Source: Emticicia agri
GTDB taxonomy: Bacteria > Bacteroidota > Bacteroidia > Cytophagales > Spirosomataceae
Length of the DNA: 64,000 bases
Direction of reading: 5' to 3'
Assembly: GCF_004168285.1 (NCBI RefSeq)
Contig: NZ_SEWF01000012.1
Location: 1-64,000, forward strand
A program made the translations under genes and the position numbers. Numbering within the stretch: the stretch's first letter is position 1; every line of letters begins with the position of its first letter. Positions 33,571-43,109 of this stretch are shown here, piece by piece. The notes beneath the pieces were generated by a model. It saw only the letters and a program-made list of their open reading frames with translations, ran no database searches and was not told the DNA's origin.

Positions 33571-34500
33571 ATGGAATCAATTAAAGTTTTCGCTCCTGCT
33601 ACTGTTGCCAATGTTGCCTGTGGGTTTGATATTTTCGGCTTTGCAGTAGATGCTCCCGGTGATGAGGTTATTGTAAAAAAGCGTAATGATAAACAGATTG
33701 TCATTACGAAAATTAGCGGAGATGAAGGCAAACTTACCCTTGATGCCAGTAAAAATGCAGTTACGGTTCCTATTATAGCTTTTCTTAAAAAAAATGGCAT
33801 CGAGCAAGGGTTTGATGTAGAGTTGCATAAAAAAATGCCATTAGGCAGTGGTCTGGGCAGTAGCTCGGCCAGTTCGGTAGCAGGTGTATTTGCTGTCAAC
33901 GAAATTTTAGGTAAGCCCTGCACTACCAAATCTTTGCTTCCGTTTTCGATGGAAGGCGAACGTATAGCCTGTGGATCGGCTCATGCCGACAACGTGGCTC
34001 CGGCACTAATGGGTGGCTTTGTGGTTATCAGAAGCTATAACCCGCTCGATATTTTCAGTGTACCTACTCCTTCTGAACTTTTTGTTACTATCGTTCACCC
34101 CGATATTGAAGTCAATACAAAAGATGCCCGCCATATATTGCGTAATGAGGTATCGATGAAAAATACCATTGCGCAGATGGGCAATGTGGCAGGTATGATA
34201 GCAGGTCTGATGCAGTCAGATTATGATTTGATTGCCCGCTCAATGGTTGATTTTATTATCGAACCCGTGCGTGCCATATTGATTCCTGAGTTCTGGGAGG
34301 TAAAACATGCTGCTTTAGAGGCAGGCGCCTTGGGGTGTAGTATATCCGGTGCAGGCCCTTCTGTATTTGCGTTCAGCAAAGGACAATCTACGGCTGAAAA
34401 GGTTGCGATGGCTATGAAAACAGCTTTTGAAAAAGCCAGTATTCACTGCAATGCCTATGTTTCGGGGGTTAATATTCATGGGCCAAAAGTCATCAATTAA
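33571..34500 (+). CDS. thrB: Homoserine kinase ThrB
   Basis: A GHMP-family kinase of 309 residues that phosphorylates homoserine on the way to threonine. Family marks are KVFAPATVANVACGFDIFG at the N-terminus, the ATP-binding LGSGLGSSSASSVAGVFAV about residues 90-108, ADNVAPALMGGFV, and the C-terminal SGAGPSVFAFS. The start ATG at 33571 (ESIKVFAPAT) fits exactly. In many Bacteroidota thrB sits between thrA and thrC; here neither neighbour is present, so it appears as a separate unit, possibly because the thr genes were split. Confidence 0.93.
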   Translation: MESIKVFAPATVANVACGFDIFGFAVDAPGDEVIVKKRNDKQIVITKISGDEGKLTLDASKNAVTVPIIAFLKKNGIEQGFDVELHKKMPLGSGLGSSSASSVAGVFAVNEILGKPCTTKSLLPFSMEGERIACGSAHADNVAPALMGGFVVIRSYNPLDIFSVPTPSELFVTIVHPDIEVNTKDARHILRNEVSMKNTIAQMGNVAGMIAGLMQSDYDLIARSMVDFIIEPVRAILIPEFWEVKHAALEAGALGCSISGAGPSVFAFSKGQSTAEKVAMAMKTAFEKASIHCNAYVSGVNIHGPKVIN

Positions 34501-34996
34501 AATAAAAAGGCTCGTTTGAACTTTATCTGTCTGTGCTTATGTTATGTTACTGTCAGGTGATGAAATAATGTCTGCATTAGTTTATCCGATTGAAATCCAG
34601 CTTCAATTGTTGAAATATGCGTAAAAAAAATATTGTCAAAATATATTGACAAATAAAAATAAACGTTATATAATTGCATTCAAATCCGAGTAAAAACTTC
34701 AATAGGCTTTCTGTAGTAAGAAATCACCCTCTTTGAATCAGTCCAATTGTTTCTGAAATTACAATCCATAAATAGCTTGCTAATTTCTTATTCCGGGAGT
34801 TTTCCTAAAATTTAAATGTAGCATAAGGTATAAAGAAAAAGCTCCAGTTAAAGTAAAATACTTATAACCAAATAGTTTCGCTTACTGCTTGTGGTTTACT
34901 TTCAACTGTTCACTAACTTATAATATCCATTTCTTATTTTCAGCATCGATAATAATCGCTAACCATCGCATAAAAACGTATCGTTAATTCTCACGT
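34501..34996 (+). promoter_or_regulatory. Long leader of rho with a perfect dyad
   Basis: The 496 bp between thrB and rho have no coding signal. At 34633-34652 lies TTGTCAA-AATATA-TTGACAA, a perfect 7 bp inverted repeat with a 6 bp centre, 345 bp before the rho start and possibly an operator. A long leader is consistent with autoregulated rho genes, but no promoter could be fixed. Confidence 0.4.
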
Positions 34997-36730
34997 ATGT
35001 ACACATCAGAAGAACTGAATCTGAAACTTTTATCAGAGTTAAGAAAAATTTGTATAGAACTGGGCATAAAAGATGTCCGCAATGGCTCAAAAAATGAGCT
35101 CGTTGAAAAGATTTTAGAGCATCAAGCCAATAAATCCACTTTTAACATGCCAAAAGAAGTAGCTGCTCATTCGTCAACTACAGATTTTGAAGTACCATTA
35201 TTTAATAATAGTAACAAAGCACCTAAAAACCGCACCCGATTGTCGAAACCCGGAGATACCAAAACAGAGGAAAGCCCGTTTTCAAAAGAGCCTGTAAAAA
35301 AGGTCGGAGGGAAAAAGCCTTTTGAAAAACAACCACCCAAAGAAATTTTCAGTGAAACTCCTCCTGCTCCGGTAACTGATTCGCATCCTCCCCTCAATAC
35401 CGATATTCCTTTTGACCCAGATCTGGAACCCCTGTTAAATTTAGAAGAAGCAGAAGATTTTGATTTATCACAAATCGATGCAGAAATGAGCGAATTTGAA
35501 GGGCTGATTGATGATATCGTACCGGATATTACCGAGCCGAAAGAAGATAAAAGATTTGTTGACGACTACACCAAGGTTATCAAAAAGCAATTCAATAATT
35601 TAATCAAAGAGTTTGACGGGCTGATTGAAAACGAAGGTGTACTCGAAATCATGCAGGAAGGTGGATATGGTTTTCTTCGCTCGGCCGATTATAACTACTT
35701 AGCCAGTCCTGACGATATTTACGTATCGCCATCTCAGATAAAATTGTTTGGTTTAAAAACAGGTGATACCGTTAAAGGTGCTATCCGTCCGCCCAAAGAA
35801 GGTGAAAAATACTTTGCCTTACTGAAAGTACTTTCGGTAAATGGCAAAACTACCGAAGAGATTCGTGATCGTATTCCGTTTGAGTACCTTACGCCTCTGT
35901 TCCCTGAAGAGCACATCAAATTAAGTAGTAAACCAGATGTTTATTCAACACGGGTATTAGACTTGTTTGCCCCTATCGGTAAAGGTCAACGGGGTATGAT
36001 TGTGGCGCAACCTAAAACAGGTAAAACGGTATTATTGAAAGAAATAGCCAATGCCATCACCCGGAATCACCCTGAAATTTATCTGATTATCCTGCTGATT
36101 GACGAACGTCCGGAAGAGGTTACTGATATGCAACGTAGTGTACGTGCCGAGGTAATATCTTCTACTTTTGACGAAACTGCCGACAGACACGTAAAAGTAT
36201 CAGGATTAGTTTTGGAAAAAGCCAAACGTCTGGTTGAGTGCGGACACGACGTAGTGATTCTATTAGATTCCATTACCCGTCTTGCCCGTGCCTACAATAC
36301 CGTTATCCCATCGTCAGGCAAAATACTTTCCGGTGGTGTAGATGCTAATGCCTTGCACAAACCTAAGCGTTTCTTTGGTGCGGCCCGTAATGTAGAAAAT
36401 GGTGGTTCATTAACCATTATTGCTACTGCCCTGATTGATACAGGTTCTAAAATGGACGAGGTAATCTTCGAAGAGTTTAAAGGTACAGGTAACATGGAGT
36501 TGCAGCTTGACCGGAAACTATCAAACAAACGTGTGTATCCTGCTATTGATATTCTGGCATCGGGTACCCGTCGTGAAGACTTGTTGATGGATAAAGATAC
36601 CTTGCAGAAAGTATGGTTGTTACGCAAATATATGGCTGATATGAATCCTATGGAAACAATGGAATTCTTATTAGACAAAATGAAAGGTACCCGTAACAAC
36701 GAGGAGTTCCTGCTGACAATGAACAGATAA
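34997..36730 (+). CDS. rho: Transcription termination factor Rho with N-terminal insertion
   Basis: This 577-residue protein has a Rho N-terminal helical domain ([20 protein letters not shown]), then about 150 residues of low-complexity acidic and proline-rich sequence not in E. coli Rho, an RNA-binding cold-shock-like domain ([20 protein letters not shown], then [19 protein letters not shown]), and the hexameric ATPase core with Walker [14 protein letters not shown], the [15 protein letters not shown] Walker B segment, and [20 protein letters not shown]. Such insertions are typical in Bacteroidota Rho and may alter RNA loading. Start ATG 34997 (YTSEELNLK) matches the family. The gene converges within 2 bp on the small gene at 36733-36975. 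Confidence 0.95.
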   Translation: MYTSEELNLKLLSELRKICIELGIKDVRNGSKNELVEKILEHQANKSTFNMPKEVAAHSSTTDFEVPLFNNSNKAPKNRTRLSKPGDTKTEESPFSKEPVKKVGGKKPFEKQPPKEIFSETPPAPVTDSHPPLNTDIPFDPDLEPLLNLEEAEDFDLSQIDAEMSEFEGLIDDIVPDITEPKEDKRFVDDYTKVIKKQFNNLIKEFDGLIENEGVLEIMQEGGYGFLRSADYNYLASPDDIYVSPSQIKLFGLKTGDTVKGAIRPPKEGEKYFALLKVLSVNGKTTEEIRDRIPFEYLTPLFPEEHIKLSSKPDVYSTRVLDLFAPIGKGQRGMIVAQPKTGKTVLLKEIANAITRNHPEIYLIILLIDERPEEVTDMQRSVRAEVISSTFDETADRHVKVSGLVLEKAKRLVECGHDVVILLDSITRLARAYNTVIPSSGKILSGGVDANALHKPKRFFGAARNVENGGSLTIIATALIDTGSKMDEVIFEEFKGTGNMELQLDRKLSNKRVYPAIDILASGTRREDLLMDKDTLQKVWLLRKYMADMNPMETMEFLLDKMKGTRNNEEFLLTMNR

Positions 36731-36732
36731 TC

Positions 36733-36975
36733 TCAGGTATTTTTGACAATTTTCTTAGAACGGATAATGTCGTCCTGATTAACGATTACAAAATAAATAC
36801 CTTCCGGAAGCCCTGCTAAATCAAAATCATGCAGGGCTTTTGTATGTACGTCTTCTTGTAATATCTTGCCCGCCAGATTTGACAACTGATAATGGGTTTC
36901 TATACCGGGTGGCACTTTCACATATACCTTTTCGTCGGGTTCGTTATAAAATATCACTAATTCGTCTTTTCTCAT
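36733..36975 (-). CDS. Small T9SS-tail-like protein without signal peptide (80 aa)
   Basis: The 80-residue product has only the pattern of a type IX secretion C-terminal domain: YQLSNLAGKILQEDVHTKAL, HDFDLAGLPEGIYFVIVN and QDDIIRSKKIVKN, which resembles the end segment of secreted Bacteroidota proteins (xIDLxxLPxGIYxVxI). It has no signal peptide and no cargo. It may be a truncated remnant or a stand-alone domain with another function. Its stop codon lies 2 bp from the rho stop, so the 3' ends nearly touch. Confidence 0.65.
   Translation of the reverse strand: MRKDELVIFYNEPDEKVYVKVPPGIETHYQLSNLAGKILQEDVHTKALHDFDLAGLPEGIYFVIVNQDDIIRSKKIVKNT
36808..36841 (+). terminator. Candidate rho terminator inside the convergent small gene
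   Basis: AAGCCCTGC (36808-36816) and GCAGGGCTT (36831-36839) form a 9 bp stem with a 14-nt loop, followed by TTTTG. It lies 78 bp beyond the rho stop but within the coding part of the facing gene, so it would terminate rho while being translated in antisense. Confidence 0.5.
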
Positions 36976-37002
36976 GTTTCTTTGGTTTAGGGTCTGCTCT
37001 GA

Positions 37003-38730
37003 TTAAAACTTCTCTATCTTTTTAGAAGTAAACAGGTAATATTGTCCGGCTTTCAGTGTCATGCGTTGGTATTTATCAGTTACATGCCAGATTGTTTCGC
37101 TAAAAAATTCATACCATACGCCTGCTTCCAAGCTACTTTTTACTTCTACTTCTTTCAGGTTAAAACTGGCAATAATTCTTACATTAAGGCTTGGATGATT
37201 AATATTGATTTTCTTCACCAGACTTTCTGATACTTCTACAAATTTCCCTTCTTTAAAAGCAACAATATTTTTTCTTAAACGAATCATTTGTCGGTAAACT
37301 TCAAACAAGGCTTGTCGGTCTGGGTCTTTCAGATACTCCCATCTAATCGGCTTTACACCTGTGCGGCTATTGTAATCTATTGATATATCATACCCAAATT
37401 CACCAAACTGCCAGAATAACTTAGGGCCGGGATAAGCAAAAAACAGTACTGCTGCCGCTCTTGCCCTGGCCAACGCCAGGGCAGTATCTTTAAACTTCTG
37501 GTGGGCATCATATATGAGCCTTTCTTCATCATGGCTTTCCATATAGCCAACCAGATGTGCTTTTTCCCAACCTCGGTTTTCAGCACTAAGCCACGATATA
37601 CTATCATTTTTACCTTTCAGCAGATTTCTGAACTGATGATTCAAATGCCCCCACAATAAAAACCCATAATCGGCCAGTTCGGTTTCTTCATCATTGGCCG
37701 AAAGATGTTCTAAAATAAGGTAACAATGCTGATTATAATGCCTGATTTTATTGTACATCCGTTTCAGCAATTTCACCCGACTGGCATCATAGCTCGACCA
37801 TTTCAATACATCAGGGTAAGATTGTACCTGTGTAAATCCTTTGGTAAGGTCAAACCTGAAACCATCTATTTTATATTCGTTGAGCCAGAAATGACATACC
37901 TCGTCAAAGAACGCCTGTGTATATTTACTTTCGTGATTAAAATCAAAAAAAACAGAATAAGGGTGCGTGGCTTTTTCGTTGAAAAATGGGTGAACTCCGT
38001 TTACAGTCTTATGCCCCTTGTAAGCCTTGTAGTATGAAAATTTCTTATCGGCATGGTTAAATACAACATCTAAAATAACTGCTATGCCATTTTCGTGGCA
38101 TTTGTCTATCAGGTATTTCAGGTCGTTTTTAGTACCATAGGCCTTATCAGCCGCAAAATAAAAAGTCGGGTTATAACCCCAGGAGTCATTCCCGGTAAAC
38201 TCCTGTACAGGAAGCAATTCAATGGCATTGATGCCTATATTCTTAAAATAAGGAATAAATCCGGCTATATCTCTGTATTTGCGAGACTCAACAAAATCTC
38301 TGATAAGTAACTCATAGATTACCAGTTCTTCTGCCGGAGGTGGTATAAAATTTTGAATTTTCCAGTCATAAGGTTCCTGTGCGGTCTGCAAAACAGACAC
38401 ACTACCTTTGAATGGATTTTCAGAAGGATATTTTTTTAGGTCAGGATAAACATTGGGCGAAATCTGGGAATCGAACTGAGGGTCAAGTATTTTTTCGGTA
38501 TAAGGGTCAGCCACTACTATTTTTTTATCAATCAGAAACTGATAAGCATATTCTTTTCGGGGTTCTAATTCGTCGATAATTATACTAAAAGTTTCTCCAT
38601 CAGCTTCCTTAGTCATTGCATATTCCTCAGAAACCTGCCAGTTGTTGAACTCCCCTACTACATGAACCGATTTTTTATATGGTGCTTTAAAAGTCAGTTT
38701 TACGCTATGGTCATTAATGTATTCTATCAT
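37003..38730 (-). CDS. GH13-family alpha-glucan-acting enzyme with N-terminal CBM48-like domain
   Basis: Residues 1-95 are an immunoglobulin-like CBM48 module (VKLTFKAPYKKSVHVVGEFN); the (beta/alpha)8 barrel follows with the GH13 regions: AVILDVVFNH, DGFRFDLTKGF holding the nucleophile Asp, LILEHLSANDEE with the acid-base Glu, and GYMESHDEERL with the transition-state Asp. A C-terminal beta domain completes 575 residues. There is no signal peptide, so it acts in the cytoplasm, for example on glycogen or oligosaccharides; whether it is an amylase, pullulanase or branching-type enzyme is open. The Maf gene is 8 bp upstream on the same strand. Confidence 0.87.
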   Translation of the reverse strand: MIEYINDHSVKLTFKAPYKKSVHVVGEFNNWQVSEEYAMTKEADGETFSIIIDELEPRKEYAYQFLIDKKIVVADPYTEKILDPQFDSQISPNVYPDLKKYPSENPFKGSVSVLQTAQEPYDWKIQNFIPPPAEELVIYELLIRDFVESRKYRDIAGFIPYFKNIGINAIELLPVQEFTGNDSWGYNPTFYFAADKAYGTKNDLKYLIDKCHENGIAVILDVVFNHADKKFSYYKAYKGHKTVNGVHPFFNEKATHPYSVFFDFNHESKYTQAFFDEVCHFWLNEYKIDGFRFDLTKGFTQVQSYPDVLKWSSYDASRVKLLKRMYNKIRHYNQHCYLILEHLSANDEETELADYGFLLWGHLNHQFRNLLKGKNDSISWLSAENRGWEKAHLVGYMESHDEERLIYDAHQKFKDTALALARARAAAVLFFAYPGPKLFWQFGEFGYDISIDYNSRTGVKPIRWEYLKDPDRQALFEVYRQMIRLRKNIVAFKEGKFVEVSESLVKKININHPSLNVRIIASFNLKEVEVKSSLEAGVWYEFFSETIWHVTDKYQRMTLKAGQYYLFTSKKIEKF

Positions 38731-38737
38731 TTTCCCC

Positions 38738-39313
38738 TTAACGAATCATATATTTTTCAAGTTCTTCATATACTTTATGAATCGGTAAGCCCATAACTGT
38801 ATAGAAAGAGCCTTCAATTTTAGTGATACCAATCATCCCGATAAAGTCCTGCACGCCATAGCTGCCTGCTTTGTCAAACGGTTGGCATTTCTGAATATAG
38901 TATTCAATTTCCCAATCGCTTAACTCCTTGAATGTAACATAGGTGGTATCTGCGAAGGTAATAGTTTCTTCTTGAGTCATGATACAAACTCCGGTTATAA
39001 CCTTATGTACCTTGTTGCTTAACAATCTGAGCATTCGCCGGGCATCTGCTGTATCCACAGGTTTATTGATGATTTCGTTAGCTACCACCACTACCGTATC
39101 AGCACAAAGAATAATTTCGTTGGCTAAATTTTCTCTGAAACAAAGTGCTTTGTTTTTGGCCAGAAAAGCAGGCACTTCGGCAACGGGCATATCAGCCGGA
39201 AATGTTTCATCGGTAGGTATTACTTTTACTGAAAACGTAAATCCTGCATTGTGCATGATTTCTTTACGACGTGGTGAATTGGAAGCTAATATGAGTGGTC
39301 TGTCTAATTGCAT
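38738..39313 (-). CDS. Maf-family nucleotide pyrophosphatase
   Basis: Maf proteins hydrolyse non-canonical or excess nucleoside triphosphates and influence septation when overexpressed. The start ATG 39313 (QLDRPLILASNSPRRKEIMH) is chosen because the family begins with ILASxSPRRxE; the longest frame adds 60 unrelated codons. CADTVVVVANEI (catalytic Asp) and KPVDTADARRMLRLLSNKVH follow, then GVQDFIGMIGITKIEGSFYT near the end. The product of 191 residues is usual. It lies 8 bp before the GH13 gene and is probably co-transcribed with it. Confidence 0.9.
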   Translation of the reverse strand: MQLDRPLILASNSPRRKEIMHNAGFTFSVKVIPTDETFPADMPVAEVPAFLAKNKALCFRENLANEIILCADTVVVVANEIINKPVDTADARRMLRLLSNKVHKVITGVCIMTQEETITFADTTYVTFKELSDWEIEYYIQKCQPFDKAGSYGVQDFIGMIGITKIEGSFYTVMGLPIHKVYEELEKYMIR

Positions 39314-40636
39314 GACAAAAGTATTGAAATGCGAAATAAACAAATCTGCCTTAGAATTACGAACATTCGGAAAAATTTCACATTGAATGAGCTTACGTAT
39401 ATATATGTTAATACATACAATAAAAAAAATTAGTTCATTCGTTTTTGGCATTGGTTTCAGGCACCTGATTAAATGGGTTAATTTTATTAACAAATTTCGT
39501 ACTAAACTGTAATTAGCTGAAAATCAAAAAATTATCATGTATCCACTGGATAATTTTTCAAAAAAAATATTCAATAAATTTCTTAACTAACGGCATTATA
39601 TGTAATAAAAATACAATTTTTAAGTAACATAATACCATTCAATAAAAAAATTGGCATAATTATTTCTTGTATCATAGTAGAATATAAAAATACTCTTGAA
39701 TCTTCTAACTAATCATAAAAGAGTATATACCATTAAAAACAATTTTTTGCTAATATTTAAATAACTTTTGTTGTAAAGAATTAAACCCCATTTGCAGTAG
39801 TATGCTACAAACTGATAAAATATCATTTTCCGGGTTTTCAATCCTTAACATAGTAACCAATTAATGTTTACTTGGTTTAAGCTAAGGCCGAATCTGCTAT
39901 CTGTTATTTTGTATCCTCTTCTCCAAATAGGTTTGATGAACCTGAAACAACTTTTGCCGAACCGATGAACCTGGTAAAAAAACATATCTCCTTTTACATT
40001 CCTTTTTCAAGGAATTGTTTGCGTGAGAAATCACGGGGAAATCTGTTGCACTATGTTTATCCATTTTTAACTTTTGCTGAAAAATGCTCGTATCAACCAA
40101 AATATCTTTCCTGTATTTCTTTAATTAAAGAAACGCAAGTCTTGTAGCTGAGACTGTGAAGATTTATTTTGTCTGTACTGTGCATTGAATTTTAAAAACT
40201 TTTGCTCATTAAAAACAAAACTTTTGCTGTCGGATGCCCGAATGGATTGTCATATCTCCCGATTTATTTCTTAATGATTTAAGAACTGAGAAACTTTTAG
40301 TTAAAAGTTTCTGAGAGAACTGCCATATTCCGGTTTATGTATCTAACACTAAAGACTTTTGCTGAATATTATTTGCTGTAAGATGCTTTACATGACCGCC
40401 ACGCTTCCTGTTTACTAATGTATAAAAATAGTGAATCAAGGGTCTTGAAAAAGACGCTCATGGAATTGCTATGTCATGCTATTGCATCAATTAAAAACTT
40501 TTGCTCGGTTTTCTAAAGTAATTTTTGCTGTAATCGCCACAGAATAGGCAACACAAGCCTTTAGGTTGTGTTTTTATTCAGGCACCGTTAAATCTTTTGC
40601 TAAACATTCATTTAAAAACTTTTGCACATGGTAACA
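39314..40636. other. 1.3 kb gene-free region before the surface-protein gene
   Basis: No coding frame or tRNA was recognised. The first 500 bp are very AT-rich. The second part holds the direct repeats at 39942-40625 and a perfect hairpin GAAACTTTTA-GT-TAAAAGTTTC at 40290-40311. It looks like a leader or an element with repeated short motifs rather than a decayed gene. Confidence 0.55.
39942..40625 (+). repeat. Dispersed direct repeats AAACTTTTGCT in a 0.7 kb stretch
   Basis: CTTTTGC occurs at 39951, 40071, 40199, 40221, 40356, 40498, 40594 and 40619, all on plus, most preceded by AA/AAAA; degenerate TTTGCTGTA copies follow at about 40371 and 40524. Several come in pairs 22-25 bp apart (40199/40221, 40594/40619, 40498/40522). 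Pairs are about 96-150 bp from the next. In pairs the first TTTG and the second AACTTTTG are spaced similarly to a -33/-7 promoter. The spacing is irregular, so this is not a CRISPR. Confidence 0.6.
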
Positions 40637-42928
40637 ATGAAAACTACATGCAAGCTACTCTTACTTGTACTTCTGGCTTCTGGTATGGCATTCGGCCAGC
40701 AAACCATTGAAAACAATCGAATTTGTCTTGACCCCATTGCGGGTACAGGTGCTTATGTAGGCACCCCATTAGGCGGCGGTGTATGTGCCCTTTGTAACAT
40801 ACAAAATCCCGGTAACGTGGTAGATGGTAATCTGGGTAATTACGCAACTGTAACCCTCGGTGCTCAGGTGCTAAGTAATTACAATATGATGATTGTCAGA
40901 GACTCATTGCAATACTATCCGGCTGGTAATGCTGCCGGTTTCATCATCGGTCCTGATGCAGGCTTGTTAAATACAGCCATTTTAAGCAACCTTAGTATTC
41001 AGACTTATCGTAACGGTGTACTTCAGCAAACAGCTACTGTTGGAGGGTCTCCTGCACTTAATCTGGCCGTTCTACAAAATACTTCTACCGGAAAACAGGT
41101 ACTGAGCTTTATTACCAGCTCCGATTTTGACGAAGTAAGATTAGTTGCCAACGGCACAGTTTCATTGCTGACAACCCTTCGTATCTATGAGGCTTTTGAA
41201 GGGCCTGCCTCTTGCGCAATAGATTGTACAACTGACCTTACAGGGTCGTTGGCTTCAGGTGCGCCAACAACGGGTTCATCAGGGCTTTGTCTTGGTGCTT
41301 CAACCAACAATCCCAATTTTCTCACAGATGCCGATTCAACCAATTTTGCCAATATTACTATTCCTTTAGGTGTGGCTTGTACACGTTATATACAGATGAC
41401 TGCCGCCTCCACTTATCCGGCAGGAACTTTTGCGGGCTTTGTGGTGCAGAATGCAGGAACCTTGCTAAGTGCTACACTCTTAGGGGGCATCACCATAAGC
41501 ACTTATGAGAGTGGCACTCTGCGTGAAAGTTTTTCAGGTGCTTCGCTGGCCTCTGCTGTGGCATTGTCAGGAGCCTCTCCTATGTATCAGTTAGGGTTTA
41601 AAACTACTCTGGCGTTTAATCAGATAAGAATAACAGTGAGTGGTGTATCAGTATTAGCTGACTTGAATATCTATTATGCTTACATTAAACTTGACACCGA
41701 CAATGACGGTGTTCCTGATTGTATTGATAAATGTGCGTCAGGCAGTGATTTATTAGACACTGACGGAGATGGAACGCCCGATGGTTGCGATACCAACGCT
41801 ATTGATTTATCTCTTGCTAAAACTGTTAATAACTCAACGCCGGCAGAAGGTGGCACAGTGGTTTTCACGATTACAGCTACACGTGACAACACAACACAAA
41901 ATGCCACAGGGGTCAGGGTAACGGATATTTTACCTGCCGGCTTGACTTACGTTTCGCATAGTGCCGGAACCGGAACATTCTATACACCGGGAACAGGCAT
42001 CTGGAACATTGGTAGTGCTTTGGGTGGTACAACCAACAGCATTGCGCTCACCATTACGGCAACAGTAGATACAGTAGGCGTATTATCAAACGTGGCACAG
42101 ATAACAGCCTCAAACGAAACTGATACCGACAATGCCTCGGTGCAAGACCATATTGCAAGCGCCTGCGTTTCGGTTCCGGTTCAGATCTGTCAGGGGCAAT
42201 CTATCACACTTATTGCACCATTAGCAGGCTCTTATCAATGGTACAGAAACGATACTCTGATAGTAAGTGCTACCAACGATTCTCTGATTGTAACCACAAG
42301 CGGTAATTATACAGTCAATTTTACCTCAACGAGCGGCTGTCTTTCCGGAAACTGTTGCCCGGTTATTATAGATGTCAATGCTTTACCGAGTATCAGTGCC
42401 GGAGCCGACGTTGCGGCCTGTGCAGGTACAACCAGCACACTTACTGCCACAGGTACAGGTACTTTCCTCTGGAATACCGGGGCAACTACTGCTACTATCA
42501 GCGTTTCTCCTACTTTAACTACCAACTATACCGTTACGATTACAGATGCGCTCGGGTGTTCAAATTCCGATACTGTTACAGTAACATCAAACCCTGCTCC
42601 GTTATCGGCTAATGCCTTAGCTATTTGTAATAACAATGGCACAACCGGAGATGCATCTGATGATACCTTTACCATTATCCTGAATCCATCGGGTGGTAGT
42701 GGTGGCAATTACAGCGTTACACTCAATGGTTCGGCAGTACCGGGTACCTTTACCTATGGGGTGGCAAGTGCGCCAATTTCAGCCGGACTCATCTCTACTG
42801 GTAGTAAAACTTTAATTATTACAGATAGTAATACCTGTGCACTAAGTACCTTGGTCAGTCCTCCGGCGGCCTGTTCAAGCTGTCCTCCTAAGGTCTGCGT
42901 ACCAATCACCATAGTCAGGTCTGAGTAA
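40637..42928 (+). CDS. Large cell-surface protein (DUF11 and beta-repeat domains)
   Basis: A signal peptide (KTTCKLLLLVLLASGMAFG) leads to about 350 residues with two similar modules (around CIDCTTDLTGSLAS and the first LSNYNMMIVRD part), then a short Ca-binding TSP3-like part (DTDNDGVPDCIDKC and DTDGDGTPDGCD), a DUF11 repeat (IDLSLAKTVNNSTPAEGGTV), and Ig-like or PKD-like repeats (GSYQWYRNDTLIVSATND, then TGTFLWNTGATTATI). The last residues are SSCPPKVCVPITIVRSE, an ending I recognise in Cytophagales surface proteins, but no T9SS tail of the usual form is seen. ATG 40628 is an alternative start; 40637 is chosen as closest to the signal. A terminator follows. Confidence 0.85.
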   Translation: MKTTCKLLLLVLLASGMAFGQQTIENNRICLDPIAGTGAYVGTPLGGGVCALCNIQNPGNVVDGNLGNYATVTLGAQVLSNYNMMIVRDSLQYYPAGNAAGFIIGPDAGLLNTAILSNLSIQTYRNGVLQQTATVGGSPALNLAVLQNTSTGKQVLSFITSSDFDEVRLVANGTVSLLTTLRIYEAFEGPASCAIDCTTDLTGSLASGAPTTGSSGLCLGASTNNPNFLTDADSTNFANITIPLGVACTRYIQMTAASTYPAGTFAGFVVQNAGTLLSATLLGGITISTYESGTLRESFSGASLASAVALSGASPMYQLGFKTTLAFNQIRITVSGVSVLADLNIYYAYIKLDTDNDGVPDCIDKCASGSDLLDTDGDGTPDGCDTNAIDLSLAKTVNNSTPAEGGTVVFTITATRDNTTQNATGVRVTDILPAGLTYVSHSAGTGTFYTPGTGIWNIGSALGGTTNSIALTITATVDTVGVLSNVAQITASNETDTDNASVQDHIASACVSVPVQICQGQSITLIAPLAGSYQWYRNDTLIVSATNDSLIVTTSGNYTVNFTSTSGCLSGNCCPVIIDVNALPSISAGADVAACAGTTSTLTATGTGTFLWNTGATTATISVSPTLTTNYTVTITDALGCSNSDTVTVTSNPAPLSANALAICNNNGTTGDASDDTFTIILNPSGGSGGNYSVTLNGSAVPGTFTYGVASAPISAGLISTGSKTLIITDSNTCALSTLVSPPAACSSCPPKVCVPITIVRSE

Positions 42929-42964
42929 CTCAAAAAGTAAAACTTCAGTTCAAACAAACCAATG

Positions 42965-43000
42965 GCGGGTATCGGTTCACACCGGTATCCGCTTTTTTTT
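42965..43000 (+). terminator. Strong intrinsic terminator after the surface-protein gene
   Basis: GCGGGTATCGGT (42965-42976) and ACCGGTATCCGC (42981-42992) pair over 12 bp (two G-U) around TCAC, followed by eight T. It is 37 bp after the stop codon at 42928. Confidence 0.92.
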
Positions 43001-43109
43001 GGTTGCTTATAAACAATATGCCTCTCATTCTGCTTATAGCTATACTGAATCCGGCAATGATACTTTTGTTAACATGCTTGTTAATATAAGCCATTAATGT
43101 TGCGATTTT

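Noticed and set aside
39942-40625. A CRISPR array
   Set aside because: The repeated motif is only about 10-12 bp, spacing is irregular (22-150 bp) and no cas gene is near.
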